Assembly: GCA_023228995.1 (NCBI GenBank)
Contig: JALOAD010000040.1
Span: 1-33,219 of the forward strand
Source of the DNA: Candidatus Muiribacterium halophilum
GTDB lineage: Bacteria > Muiribacteriota > Muiribacteriia > Muiribacteriales > Muiribacteriaceae
DNA: 33,219 bases
Direction of reading: 5' to 3'
The notes under the pieces are model-generated. The model saw nothing but the letters and a program-made list of their open reading frames with translations, did not search any database and was not told the DNA's origin. The position numbers were made by a program, and so were the translations under genes. This document shows, in pieces, positions 9,253 to 18,935 of this stretch; positions within the stretch are counted from its first letter, which is position 1; each line of letters starts with the position of its first letter.

Positions 9253-9632
9253 ATAATATCCTTTTTTGTAATATCATGTTTTATTATAATTCTGTTCTCA
9301 TATTCATTATTTATAGCATCTAAAATAATTAAAAAAGATAAATATAAAAAATCTTGGATATAAACACAATAATCCTTGGAAAATCTAAATAATAAAATCA
9401 TGAATAAGGAGAAAAAAAAGAAAAAAATTAATTGTATATTAATTAAACCATTAAAAAATCTTTTAAGTTTAAAAATGAATTTTCTGCCAAAACTTAAAAA
9501 CACTATAAATAAAGATAAATTTCTAAGAAAAGATTGAATATTAAAGCCCGTAATTATTTCATAAACAAAGGAGCAAATAGAAATCGATACTAAACTACAA
9601 ACAAATAAATCTAAACATATATTTCTTTTCAT
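9249..9632 (-). CDS. Small multi-pass membrane protein, 127 aa
   Basis: Residues about 6-28, 34-52, 66-84 and 88-106 are strongly hydrophobic, suggesting three or four membrane helices with Lys/Arg-rich turns (GRKFIFKLKRFF). The C-terminal 20 residues are charged and cytoplasmic-looking. I recognise no family. The stop overlaps the start of the KAP gene in ATGA, so the two were translationally coupled, and I infer a membrane anchor for the NTPase. The start has no ribosome binding site, but a promoter whose predicted start point falls on the A of the ATG suggests a leaderless message. Confidence 0.65.
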   Translation of the reverse strand: MKRNICLDLFVCSLVSISICSFVYEIITGFNIQSFLRNLSLFIVFLSFGRKFIFKLKRFFNGLINIQLIFFFFFSLFMILLFRFSKDYCVYIQDFLYLSFLIILDAINNEYENRIIIKHDITKKDII

Positions 9633-9638
9633 AAAATA

Positions 9639-9667
9639 ATATTAAATAAACTTTTATTTATTGTCAA
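9639..9667 (-). promoter_or_regulatory. Promoter of the membrane protein/KAP/TcmP/radical SAM operon
   Basis: On the minus strand TTGACA (9667-9662), 17 bases, then TAATAT (9644-9639). Only six bases separate the -10 box from the ATG at 9632, so transcription should start at or next to the start codon. Confidence 0.7.
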
Positions 9668-9864
9668 TTTTGATTTGTGTAAAATAGATTTTTATAATTT
9701 TTTTCTCTTAATATTAACAGTATAAACTAAAACTATAAACCTAAACAAGTAAAAATCTGAATCGAGCCCAAGGAATAAAGCTAACAAGATCTACAGTGTT
9801 ATAATCATAAAATTAATGCTTTTACGAAAAAATAAACATTATTGCTTTTTATTTTTCAAACAAA
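9668..9864. other. Intergenic stretch, nothing recognised
   Basis: AT-rich sequence upstream of the operon promoter. No reading frame of interest, RNA gene or strong hairpin was seen on either strand. Confidence 0.5.
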
Positions 9865-9974
9865 AAGATTTTGATTGTATAAATATATCTGACAACAATT
9901 ACGAGAACTCGTTAGAAATTTTTCAATTAAATTAAATCATGTAGAAGTTTTTATAAACAAAAGCAAAAAAAAAT
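9865..9974 (-). repeat. Dispersed ~110-bp repeat, copy H (partner at 26598-26713)
   Basis: Read on the minus strand, TTTTTTTTGCTTTTG, TTTATAAAAACT, ATGATTTAAT, TTCTCGTAATTG and TCAGAT occur in the same order and spacing as on the plus strand at 26598-26713. Its core ATGATTTAAT matches the dispersed 23-bp motif without the CAGAGG part. A 5-bp inverted repeat ACGAG-AA-CTCGT lies at 9901-9912. Confidence 0.65.
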
Positions 9975-9978
9975 CTAC

Positions 9979-10085
9979 TCGGTAACTTGAGTGAACGTTG
10001 CGAAGCATTTAATATACGGATGTATTATAAGTGAAGGAAGGTAAAGAGATATTTTACATGGATGTAAAATATCGAATGGTACCGA
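9979..10085. repeat. Structured intergenic element 2 (outer stem with a 12-bp hairpin)
   Basis: TCGGTA (9979-9984) can pair with TACCGA (10080-10085). Within it lies a perfect 12-bp inverted repeat GATATTTTACAT-GG-ATGTAAAATATC (10048-10073), a weaker stem around ATAC-GGAT-GTAT (10015-10026), and TGC-GAA-GCA (about 9999-10007). It abuts copy H of the dispersed repeat. No reading frame uses it. Confidence 0.6.
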
Positions 10086-10225
10086 ATAATTATTTTTTTG
10101 CTTTAATGTAATAATAAAAAAATAGGATTTACAATTTCATGTGGTCCGATTAATTAATATATTTTTGATAGAATTAGGAAAGATAAATCTATTTTTGAAG
10201 TTTTTTATTAAATTGATAATATAAA
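10086..10225. other. Intergenic stretch, nothing recognised
   Basis: AT-rich sequence between structured element 2 and the recD terminator. I see only T-rich tracts and no gene. Confidence 0.5.
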
Positions 10226-10265
10226 AAAAATAAAAACAGATCCCGGCTCAGAATCATGCCGGGAT
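10226..10265 (-). terminator. Rho-independent terminator of the recCBD operon
   Basis: Minus-strand hairpin ATCCCGGC (10265-10258), 10-base loop, GCCGGGAT (10247-10240), followed by CTGTTTTTATTTTTTTT. The stem is far richer in G+C than anything nearby. It lies about 110 bases after the recD stop. Confidence 0.75.
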
Positions 10266-10287
10266 GACATTATATTAATTTTTGTTT

Positions 10288-10310
10288 ATTTAATCAGAAA
10301 ACTCAATTAT
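10288..10310 (+). repeat. Dispersed 23-bp motif, copy D (diverged)
   Basis: Reads ATTTAATCAGAAA then ACTCAATTAT, with both ends conserved and the centre changed. It lies between recD and its terminator, where no plus-strand gene follows, so here it is not serving a start codon. Confidence 0.55.
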
Positions 10311-10377
10311 ACAATATAAACTGTTTTTTTTTAGTTTTTTTTGAATTTTAATAAAACTTGAAGCTTATGAAAATTCT

Positions 10378-12138
10378 TTATAATCCTGAATATCTTGTTA
10401 TTTTCCTTGTTATTGTATTTTTTAATATTTCTTTTTCTGAATATAAACTAAATTTATCTTTAGCTCTTGTTATTGCTGTGTATAATAATTCTTTTGTTGA
10501 AAAATCAGTTTTTCCTGATAAAACAGTTAAAACATTTTCAAATTCTGAGCCTTGTGATTTGTGTATTGTTATTGCAAATGCTGCTTCCCATTGATCAATT
10601 AATCCTAATGATACTGTTTTAACTCCTTTATTATTTGTTATTGTAAATAATGGTTTATCTTCATTTTCATCTAAGTATGTTATTATTCCTGTATCTCCAT
10701 TATATATTTCAAAGTTGTGATAATTTTTACCAATCATTATTGGCATTCCATAAAAATGTTTTTTTGCAGGATTTTTTCTGAATTTTTGGCAGATTTGTTC
10801 ATTGATACTTTCAGTGCCAAATCTACCTTTTTTTATATTGCATAATGTTCTAAATCTATTAAAAGCATTATAGATTTTTTCTGGATTTTCTTCTTTATTT
10901 TCAATGAGTTTTATATAATCAGAATATCCATTTATTACTTTATTTATTATTTCTTCAAGTTGAAGTTTTTCAAAATATTCTATATTATTATTACATTTGC
11001 TTAATAATTGTAAGCTTTCTTTGATATTCATATTGTTAACTGTTATAGCGAGTTTTCCTATTCCAGATTTTGCATCAAATCTATATACTTTTTTTAATAT
11101 TACAATGCTATCTTTTAAATCACTTTTTTTATTATTTAATTTATCTGTATTTTCTTTAATGAATTCTTTTATAAAATCTTTTGTATAATTATCTGCTCCT
11201 CTTCTACATATATCTCCAAAAACTGAACCTGCTTCAACTGATGCAAGCTGATCCATATCGCCTATTAAAACAAGTTGTGTATGTTTATCTAAACCTTTTA
11301 TGAGTTTTGCCATCATTCCAAGATCTATCATTGAAGCTTCATCTACAAAAATAATATCTGCCTGTATTGGATTATTTTCATTATGTTTAAATTCAGTTGT
11401 AAATTTTTTACTTCCTAAAAGTCTATGTATTGTTGTTGCTTCTGTGGGGATTTTATCTAATATTTCTTGTTTTATATTATTTTCTTTAAGAAATTTAACT
11501 GAATTTTGTATTGATTCAGTTATTCTAACTGCTGCTTTTCCAGTTGGTGCACATAATTTTATTTTTAAATTTTCATTATCAATAAGCAATGCACATATTA
11601 TCTTGGCAACTGTTGTTGTTTTTCCAGTTCCTGGACCGCCGGTTATAGCTGTGAATTTATTTCTAAAAACACATATTCCAGCTATTTTTTGCCAATCAAT
11701 TTCTTGTGAATTACCAAATACTTTATCAAATGATTTTGGTAATTCTACTATATTTTTAGAATGTTTTTTTGAATATATATAATTTCTAATAGTTTCTTCA
11801 TATTTTTTTATTTTTTTCATATATATTTTATTATTTTCAATAATTATTGGAGTGTTTTTATTTTTAAAAAATTCACTATTAAAAAAATCTTCTAAATTTA
11901 AATCCAAATCTAAATCAATATTGTTTTTATATTTTAAATCTTTAATAATATTATTTAATTCTTCAATTGGAATACAAGTGTGTCCTTTTTCTCTAAGGTT
12001 ATATGAAAGTAATGATATTATGGTAAATGTTTCATTGAAATAATCTTGATTTTTATTAGCAATAAAATTAGCTGAATATAAATCTATATTTTTAAAAATC
12101 CCAGTTTTCTTGAATATATCAAAAATATTATCTACCAT
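10378..12138 (-). CDS. recD: RecD, exonuclease V helicase subunit alpha, 586 aa
   Basis: RecD is the fast 5'-3' helicase of RecBCD. An N-terminal helical domain (1-120) precedes the motor. Walker A is GGPGTGKTTT (167-176), motif Ia is CAPTGKAA (196-203), Walker B is VDEAS (265-269), and the GD-x-DQL motif follows (VLIGDMDQLASVE). The C-terminal SF1B motifs are AITIHKSQGSEF and LLYTAITRAKDKF. The length matches RecD and lacks the longer N-terminus of RecD2. AGGGGA lies just before the ATG, and recB ends 18 bases upstream, so it is the last gene of the operon. A GC-rich terminator follows. Confidence 0.95.
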   Translation of the reverse strand: MVDNIFDIFKKTGIFKNIDLYSANFIANKNQDYFNETFTIISLLSYNLREKGHTCIPIEELNNIIKDLKYKNNIDLDLDLNLEDFFNSEFFKNKNTPIIIENNKIYMKKIKKYEETIRNYIYSKKHSKNIVELPKSFDKVFGNSQEIDWQKIAGICVFRNKFTAITGGPGTGKTTTVAKIICALLIDNENLKIKLCAPTGKAAVRITESIQNSVKFLKENNIKQEILDKIPTEATTIHRLLGSKKFTTEFKHNENNPIQADIIFVDEASMIDLGMMAKLIKGLDKHTQLVLIGDMDQLASVEAGSVFGDICRRGADNYTKDFIKEFIKENTDKLNNKKSDLKDSIVILKKVYRFDAKSGIGKLAITVNNMNIKESLQLLSKCNNNIEYFEKLQLEEIINKVINGYSDYIKLIENKEENPEKIYNAFNRFRTLCNIKKGRFGTESINEQICQKFRKNPAKKHFYGMPIMIGKNYHNFEIYNGDTGIITYLDENEDKPLFTITNNKGVKTVSLGLIDQWEAAFAITIHKSQGSEFENVLTVLSGKTDFSTKELLYTAITRAKDKFSLYSEKEILKNTITRKITRYSGL

Positions 12139-12156
12139 AAATTCCCCTGTTCTACT

Positions 12157-15100
12157 TTATGTTGTTTTATGTTGTTTTATATTATTTTCATCATTTAACT
12201 TAAATATATTGCTGAACTCTTCAAAAACTTCTGATGACAAATTATCATAAAATATACCAGTTTTACATTTTGGTTTTATTCCTCTTGTAAATAAATAATA
12301 TACTCCACCCCAGTTTTTTTCTTTTGAATAATCTTTTAATTTAAGTGATAAATATTTTTGAATTGCTTCTGAATAAATATAATATTGTAAATTATAATAA
12401 TTTGCTTTCATTGCTTTATTTAAATTCTCTTTTGAATAATCTTCATAACTATATCCAAGACTATTTGTTTTCCAATCAAGTATAAAATATTTATCATCAA
12501 TTCTAAACATTAAATCTATAAATCCAGATATATAACCTGAAAAACCTTCAAAATCTAATTTGTTGAATATATCCGGGCATTTATCTTTATATTTATTGTA
12601 TATATTTCTCAAATGTTCACTTTTTAAATCATTTACTGGAAATACAAAAAAACTTTCTTTAACTATATCTTTGTGATTTATTTCACACAGTCTAAATTTT
12701 TCACCATTATGAAAGATTTCTGTATTTAAAACATTATGAATATTTTCTGAAAGTTTCTCAAAAATCCATTCTTCATTCCAACCATATTTTTTCATTACAA
12801 TTTCAACATTATTTCTGATAATTTCTGAATTTGAATTAAAAGATATATTTTCTAAAATCTCATGAACAGCAGTTCCAGCAAGCGGACCTTTTGGCAAATC
12901 AAATACTGTTTTTTCTGTTCTATCTTCAAGCAAAGAATCTTTTTGATATTCAACTTTTTCATGTTCAATATTAAATATTAGACCTGAAAAACTTGTTGTT
13001 CTTCTGTTTTCTATATTTCTTTGCTTAAATTTTCTATATTCAAAATCTTTTTTTTCTGATTTTTTGACATTTAAAGGATTAATATCAAAAAATTTGTCTA
13101 TAATGTTTATTTTTATTGAATTATTACATTCTTTAGCAAGTTTATTTAGAGAATTTATATAATCATCTGATTTAATATTAGAATTTTTACTATGTATATC
13201 AAAATCATCCGCTTTTTTTTTCATAAATGAATAATTAAACAGATAATTAGCAGGAGAAAGGTGATTATTCATATAATCTGGTATATATACAAAAAGTCTT
13301 GAAACAGCTCTTGTTACAGCAACATAAAAAAGCCTTATACTTTCCTCAAATTCATCTTCCAATTGATTTTTTTTTATTGATTCTTTTCTATCATTAATTA
13401 AAGCAAGCTCGATTTTTTTAGTAATTTTATTGTGAGCAATCGGATATTCTACTTTATCAATATTAAAACATTTTTGCCATGCTGAAAGATAAAATACAAC
13501 TTTATATTGCAAACCTTTACTTTTATGAATTGAAATTATCCTAACAGCATTTTCATCGCTTTCAATCTTTTGTTCATTTTCTTTATCTTTACCTTCATTT
13601 ATCTTTTTAATAAATTCTTTGATAAAAGCTGATATACTCATACCTTTATTGTAAATATCCAATACAATAAGTTCTTCAAGATGTTTGAAATTTGTTATAT
13701 TTCTTTCTGAATTATCTCTTTTTAAAAGATTTTCAATAAAAAAGAACTTTTTATCTAAAAATGCAATAGCTCTGCTAATTCCCCATTTATTATAAATTGA
13801 ATTTGCTTCTACAAAAAATTCAGTATATTCAGATATTTTATTGTCATTACAATTTATTACTTCTCTTTCAAAAATCATACTTGTACCTAATGCCTTTTTT
13901 ACGCTTGAAAACGAATTTGGTTCTTTAATAGCAATAAAAATATCTTTCATATCCGATGCAATTATACTTGAATAAACACTTTCATTAGAATATATTACCG
14001 AAGGTATATTTAATTTTGTAAGCTGATTTTTTATTTCTTTAGCTTCGTAATTTGACCTTACAATAACACCAATATCAGAATTTTTAAAATTTCTATTTCC
14101 GATTTTCACTTTATCTTTATTAGCATTATCAAGAAGTTTTGTAATATCATGAAGAAAATTATTTATTACAAAAGTTAAGCTATCATCTTTATTAACAGAT
14201 TTATTTTTTTCTCCATCTTTTATAAAGTTAATAGTACAGAAATTATCCTGAAACTCTTTAATTTCAGAATAAAATATTTCTTCATTTTCTTTTTCATCTC
14301 CAGGATGAAGTACTTTTGTATATTCAAGTTCTTTATTATAAAAAGGACTTTCACCTGAAAAAATTGTATTAATACTTTCAATAATACCTTTTTCAGATCT
14401 AAAATTTTTATCAAGCGTATATTGAAAATCAGAGTTTTTTCTAGCTTGAATATAACTATATATATCAGCTCCTCTGAATTTATATATAGATTGCTTTGGA
14501 TCACCTATCATAAAACAAGTTTTATTTTTACTTCCGAAAAATAATTTTTTAAATATTGTATATTGCATAATATCTGTATCCTGAAATTCATCTACAAGAA
14601 CTGCTTTATATTTTTTAGAAATTATTTCTCTGAAAGTTTCAGAATCAAGATTTTCATAAGTCTGTTGTATCATATCATCAAAAGTAATAATTCCATCTTT
14701 TTTCTTTCTTTCAACAAGTTTTTTTCTTATATATTTAACAAAATTACTTATAAAAATATCTTTTAAATCTATAATTTTTGAATTAAACTCTTTAAATTTA
14801 TCTAATAAATTCTGAGCATATTCAAAAAATACATTTTGGGGTATATCAACAGAGTTTTTTGTTTTAGAACTTTCCATTTTTTGAATTGTAAAAAGTTCTA
14901 ATTTATCAAATTTGGTTTCAAAAACATCATGCTTATTTGCTTTTATTTTTAAAAGATCATTTTCAATATTATCAAGATATTTTGAAAGATTTTTATTATA
15001 TATATTACCATTTAACTTTGTATTATATATTAATTTGATTATTTCTTCTTTTTTCCCATTAATCTGATTTAACATTTTTTCAGATAATTCAATGATGTTT

Positions 15101-15681
15101 TTAGAAATATCTAAAATATTATCAAATTCTAATTTTGAATGTTTTAATTTTATATTTATAGAAGAATTAACAATTTTATGATTGGGTAATTTTAATATAT
15201 TATTGATTGATAAATTTTTCTTAAGAAAACTTGCTGTTAATGTTGTGCTATCTATAAAATTATCTCTATAAAAATCATATATAAGCTCATTAATTATAAT
15301 TTCATCACTTCCAATTTCAGCATCAAAATCAGTTTTACTTTCAAATGAATTTTCAATAAGAGTTTTTCTGCAAAAACCATGTATTGTAAAAATATTAGCT
15401 TCATCAAACATTCTTAAAGCATTTTTTGCTCTTTTATATTCAGCACTTTCATTATGCATTTCTTTATTAACAAAACATTTCAAATTGCTTTTTATTCTTT
15501 CTCTAAGTTCATTAGTAGCATTATCAGTAAAAGTAACAACAAGTATTTCTTTAACATCAACACCTTTTTTTATAAGCTTTTCATAAATTCCTGAAATATT
15601 ATAAGTTTTACCAGTACCAGCTGAAGCTTCTATAACAATAGTTTTATTAAAATCAATATTATCAATATTAAATTTATTCAT
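12157..15681 (-). CDS. recB: RecB, helicase-nuclease subunit beta, 1174 aa
   Basis: RecB combines a 3'-5' SF1A helicase with the single nuclease of RecBCD. Walker A is EASAGTGKTYN (18-28), motif Ia is VVTFTDNATNELRER, Walker B is LVDEFQDTD, followed by IGDPKQSIYKFRGAD, the late helicase motif ISIHKSKGLQY and FYVAVTRAVSRL. The C-terminal nuclease shows GTAVHEILE, the metal-binding DWK (D1069, K1071) and LQYYIYSEAIQKYL, so the nuclease looks intact. Its ATG overlaps the end of recC by 8 bases, implying translational coupling. The last codons hold an ACAACATAAA-type short tandem repeat that ends in the stop codon. Confidence 0.95.
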   Translation of the reverse strand: MNKFNIDNIDFNKTIVIEASAGTGKTYNISGIYEKLIKKGVDVKEILVVTFTDNATNELRERIKSNLKCFVNKEMHNESAEYKRAKNALRMFDEANIFTIHGFCRKTLIENSFESKTDFDAEIGSDEIIINELIYDFYRDNFIDSTTLTASFLKKNLSINNILKLPNHKIVNSSINIKLKHSKLEFDNILDISKNIIELSEKMLNQINGKKEEIIKLIYNTKLNGNIYNKNLSKYLDNIENDLLKIKANKHDVFETKFDKLELFTIQKMESSKTKNSVDIPQNVFFEYAQNLLDKFKEFNSKIIDLKDIFISNFVKYIRKKLVERKKKDGIITFDDMIQQTYENLDSETFREIISKKYKAVLVDEFQDTDIMQYTIFKKLFFGSKNKTCFMIGDPKQSIYKFRGADIYSYIQARKNSDFQYTLDKNFRSEKGIIESINTIFSGESPFYNKELEYTKVLHPGDEKENEEIFYSEIKEFQDNFCTINFIKDGEKNKSVNKDDSLTFVINNFLHDITKLLDNANKDKVKIGNRNFKNSDIGVIVRSNYEAKEIKNQLTKLNIPSVIYSNESVYSSIIASDMKDIFIAIKEPNSFSSVKKALGTSMIFEREVINCNDNKISEYTEFFVEANSIYNKWGISRAIAFLDKKFFFIENLLKRDNSERNITNFKHLEELIVLDIYNKGMSISAFIKEFIKKINEGKDKENEQKIESDENAVRIISIHKSKGLQYKVVFYLSAWQKCFNIDKVEYPIAHNKITKKIELALINDRKESIKKNQLEDEFEESIRLFYVAVTRAVSRLFVYIPDYMNNHLSPANYLFNYSFMKKKADDFDIHSKNSNIKSDDYINSLNKLAKECNNSIKINIIDKFFDINPLNVKKSEKKDFEYRKFKQRNIENRRTTSFSGLIFNIEHEKVEYQKDSLLEDRTEKTVFDLPKGPLAGTAVHEILENISFNSNSEIIRNNVEIVMKKYGWNEEWIFEKLSENIHNVLNTEIFHNGEKFRLCEINHKDIVKESFFVFPVNDLKSEHLRNIYNKYKDKCPDIFNKLDFEGFSGYISGFIDLMFRIDDKYFILDWKTNSLGYSYEDYSKENLNKAMKANYYNLQYYIYSEAIQKYLSLKLKDYSKEKNWGGVYYLFTRGIKPKCKTGIFYDNLSSEVFEEFSNIFKLNDENNIKQHKTT

Positions 15682-18600
15682 TTTCCACTTCCATACTCTT
15701 AATAAATTCAGAGATTTTTTTATAACATTCCCAGTAAATCTTGTTTTCTTCTAATTCAAAAGGATTAGAATCTTTATAAATAAATTTAAATTCAAAATCA
15801 TCTACAATTGAAAAATTAAATTTATCTGATTTAAGTTTAGATATTGCACTTTTTTTGCAATCTTCTTCAGATTTATCTTTTTTAAATCTATCATAATAAG
15901 ATAAAAAAGCCTCTGAAAATAAAGGAATATTAAAACTCTGACCTTTAATAAAAAGATTAATTATATAATCAAAACAATCTTTAACAATATCATTATATTC
16001 AAAACTAGTCTTTTTAATATTATAATCATTTATTGAATAAAGCACTGTTTTTTTAGGTTTTTGACTTAGTTTTGAAGCTATTATATGACTTATAAAAGCT
16101 TGTAAAAAATATTTACCTTTAAAGCTAGAAAATGTTATAAATTGATTTTCATCTTGAATAATATTAAAATCACCTTCAAAATTAAATCCTGAATCTGTCT
16201 GAAAATTCAAAATTGTTTTTGTTTTATTCTCAGAATAAGTCAAATCAAATAATTCTTTAATAATTTCATATTCTTTTTCAAAATCAATCTTACCAAAATT
16301 ATTAACTGGTAAAATTCCAGAAAACTTCAATATTTTATAAATATCAGATTTATTATTACTTTTTTCAAGTTCAGAATAAATCTTTGACCTGATAAAATAT
16401 CTTTCAAGATTATCAATTTTATATTGTTCAAATTCATCATCAAAATTAGCATTATTATAATCATATATATTTAAAATTTTTTTAACAAAATATATAATAG
16501 GTTCTTTATAAAAAGATAATATATCAGAAATATCAAAATCAATTTTTTCACATAATTCTCTTTGCTTAAACTTGAAACTTTCATTGATAACATTATCTCT
16601 TTTAAGGCATATATCAAAATTTTTACTAGAATATGAATAAAGCATATTCTCTTTATTAAAATAAATTGAATGAAATCCATGAAGTCTATGTTCAATCCAA
16701 ACATTATCCAAAATTTTATTATTAACACCATGATAATAATCTTTAATATAATCAATAAATATACTTACAAGGACAGAAGGTTCTTTTTTACTATTATCTT
16801 TTTCACTCTGACCATTATATGAAATATAAAGTTTATCTCTCACACTCATTATTGTTTCAAGGAAAAGATACATATCACTCTTTCTTTTGGAACGATCTCC
16901 AACTTTTGGTTTTTCTCTCACAAGATCAAATTCAAGTTTTTTTTCTTTACCAGGAAAGGAATCAATATTCATACCAAGAAGACAAATTACTTTAAACGGA
17001 ATACTTCTCATAGGTAACATAGAGGAAAATGTTATACCATCAGACAAAAAACCTTTAGATGAAAGAGAATTTTTAAATTGTCTTTTTAGAAATGTTCTAA
17101 TAATATCAAAGCTAATTTTTTCATTAAAGTCTGAAAGTTTCTGAATATTATTTTCACCACATAAAATATCAATATTATTTATAAGAATATTAAATTTTGA
17201 AATATCTTGTGAATTATCTTGAAGTTTTTTGATTATTTCATAAAAAAGAAATCCCCATTGTTCAATAGTATTTTTAAAATTAGATTTTGAGGATAAATCT
17301 TCAAGAAAATCAATAAAAGCAGCAAAATTACCAGCAATTAAAGCATATTCACCCTCAATATAAGGATAAGAAGTAACTTCATCCCATAACACTTCCTCAC
17401 AATCAGAAAAATACCCTGTAATAAGTCTTTTTATACCATGTTTCCATGAATTAAAAAAATCATCATCAAAACCAAATCTAATATTAAGTTCTGCAATCCA
17501 ATATCTAATAATTTCAACTGATTTTTCATCAAAACCAAAACTTTGCATTATAATAGGTCTTTCCATAATAGAAAGAACATCAGAAACAGTAAATTTACTC
17601 GTAGCTTTTTCAATAATTTCAAGAAAAGTTGAAATAATAGGGTCTTCTTCACTCAAAGCAACATCTGATATAGAATATGAAATTTTATTATCAAAATAAA
17701 AATCAGAAAAAACACTATCAATAAGCTGACTATATTGATGAATATCAGGTGCCATAACAATAATATCAGAAGGATGAATATCGCTATTATTATCAAGAAC
17801 ATCAAGAATAAAATCTTTAAGAACTTCAAGCTCTCTTCTTATACCATGACAAGAATTTATAATAATAGAATTATCACTTTCTTTAAATACAAATTCACTC
17901 TTATTACCTTGGGACAAAGTAGAAATATCATGTTGAATACAATGAAGAAGATTATCTCTTTTTATATCAATACTATCTAAATTATCAGAAATCTCATCTG
18001 AAAACTCCAGAATTTGAGAAAAAAACTCTCTTCCCATAGAACCAAATTCAGCTAAAAGACTATTACCAATATAAAAATGAAGTTCGTTTTCTTGAAGGTT
18101 GTCAATGCCAGTTATTTTTGCAGCTTGAAGAAATTTTTTAGCAGATTCTTTTCTGCTAACAATATCAATCCAGTATTCAGTACATGGATTCATAAGAAAT
18201 AAATGAACTTCACATACAGTTGAAATCTGTTCAAAAACTTTAAGAAAATAAGGCGGTAAAATAGAAACACCAAAAATATAAATTTTGTCAGGAAAATCAT
18301 CAGGAAGACTCAGATTTGAAAAGTTATTACAAATCTCATAAAAAACATCAGATTTATCATAAAGATCTTCAGGCATAATTCTTTTATAAAGCTCAAACTG
18401 TCTTTCAAACTCATCTTTTTTATCTAAAAAAAGTTTTCTAAACTTATCAATATCACCATGCTTAAAACTACGAATAAGATCTGGACGAAAAAGCTGATAG
18501 TTTTCAAATATCTCAGATAAAACCGAAGAAATTTTAAAAAGTCGAGTTTCAAAATCACCAACATAATCAAAAATCTCTTTAAAAATACCATTTGGATTTT

Positions 18601-18919
18601 TTTCTCTTTCATCCATAAGTACATTCATTATCCTAAATGCATTAACCTTGCCAGATATCAGTTCAGGTTTATATTTATCACCAAAAACACCATTAAAGAA
18701 TTTTTCAATAAAAGCATTAGGAAACATAAATTCCACATTTGTAAAAATCCCATTAATTTCAGCAGATTTCCTTGTTATCCATCTTGCCATACCTTGAGAT
18801 TGAACAATAACAACATCTTTTTTAAAAGGATCTGATTTTGAACTCATATAAGTTTGAGAAAATATCTGAATTAATTCTTCAAGCTTTGTCCTTTCATATA
18901 AAAAAAGTTTAGTATTCAT
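15674..18919 (-). CDS. recC: RecC, subunit gamma, 1081 aa
   Basis: RecC holds RecB and RecD together, splits the strands and scans for Chi. The N-terminus (LFLYERTKLEELIQIF) and VIVQSQGMARWITRKSAE (about 37-54) are the standard RecC opening, followed by FPNAFIEKFF and IYIFGVSILPPYFLKVF. RecC has a dead helicase fold, so no intact Walker motif is expected, and I see none. VFKESDNSIIINSCHGIRRELEVLKD and FSSMLPMRSIPFKVICLLGMN are further family hallmarks. The length is near the usual 1100. It starts 16 bases after the antitoxin-like gene, so the toxin/antitoxin pair and recCBD probably share a transcript. Confidence 0.93.
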   Translation of the reverse strand: MNTKLFLYERTKLEELIQIFSQTYMSSKSDPFKKDVVIVQSQGMARWITRKSAEINGIFTNVEFMFPNAFIEKFFNGVFGDKYKPELISGKVNAFRIMNVLMDEREKNPNGIFKEIFDYVGDFETRLFKISSVLSEIFENYQLFRPDLIRSFKHGDIDKFRKLFLDKKDEFERQFELYKRIMPEDLYDKSDVFYEICNNFSNLSLPDDFPDKIYIFGVSILPPYFLKVFEQISTVCEVHLFLMNPCTEYWIDIVSRKESAKKFLQAAKITGIDNLQENELHFYIGNSLLAEFGSMGREFFSQILEFSDEISDNLDSIDIKRDNLLHCIQHDISTLSQGNKSEFVFKESDNSIIINSCHGIRRELEVLKDFILDVLDNNSDIHPSDIIVMAPDIHQYSQLIDSVFSDFYFDNKISYSISDVALSEEDPIISTFLEIIEKATSKFTVSDVLSIMERPIIMQSFGFDEKSVEIIRYWIAELNIRFGFDDDFFNSWKHGIKRLITGYFSDCEEVLWDEVTSYPYIEGEYALIAGNFAAFIDFLEDLSSKSNFKNTIEQWGFLFYEIIKKLQDNSQDISKFNILINNIDILCGENNIQKLSDFNEKISFDIIRTFLKRQFKNSLSSKGFLSDGITFSSMLPMRSIPFKVICLLGMNIDSFPGKEKKLEFDLVREKPKVGDRSKRKSDMYLFLETIMSVRDKLYISYNGQSEKDNSKKEPSVLVSIFIDYIKDYYHGVNNKILDNVWIEHRLHGFHSIYFNKENMLYSYSSKNFDICLKRDNVINESFKFKQRELCEKIDFDISDILSFYKEPIIYFVKKILNIYDYNNANFDDEFEQYKIDNLERYFIRSKIYSELEKSNNKSDIYKILKFSGILPVNNFGKIDFEKEYEIIKELFDLTYSENKTKTILNFQTDSGFNFEGDFNIIQDENQFITFSSFKGKYFLQAFISHIIASKLSQKPKKTVLYSINDYNIKKTSFEYNDIVKDCFDYIINLFIKGQSFNIPLFSEAFLSYYDRFKKDKSEEDCKKSAISKLKSDKFNFSIVDDFEFKFIYKDSNPFELEENKIYWECYKKISEFIKSMEVENE

Positions 18920-18935
18920 GAAATTTTAAACCCTC

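Noticed and set aside
9668-10225. tRNA or other conserved RNA gene in the gap before recD
   Set aside because: No cloverleaf, T-loop GGTTCRAAT or conserved RNA signature was seen.
14220-14766. Small frames inside recB on either strand
   Set aside because: They overlap a strongly conserved gene and have no ribosome binding sites or family signals.
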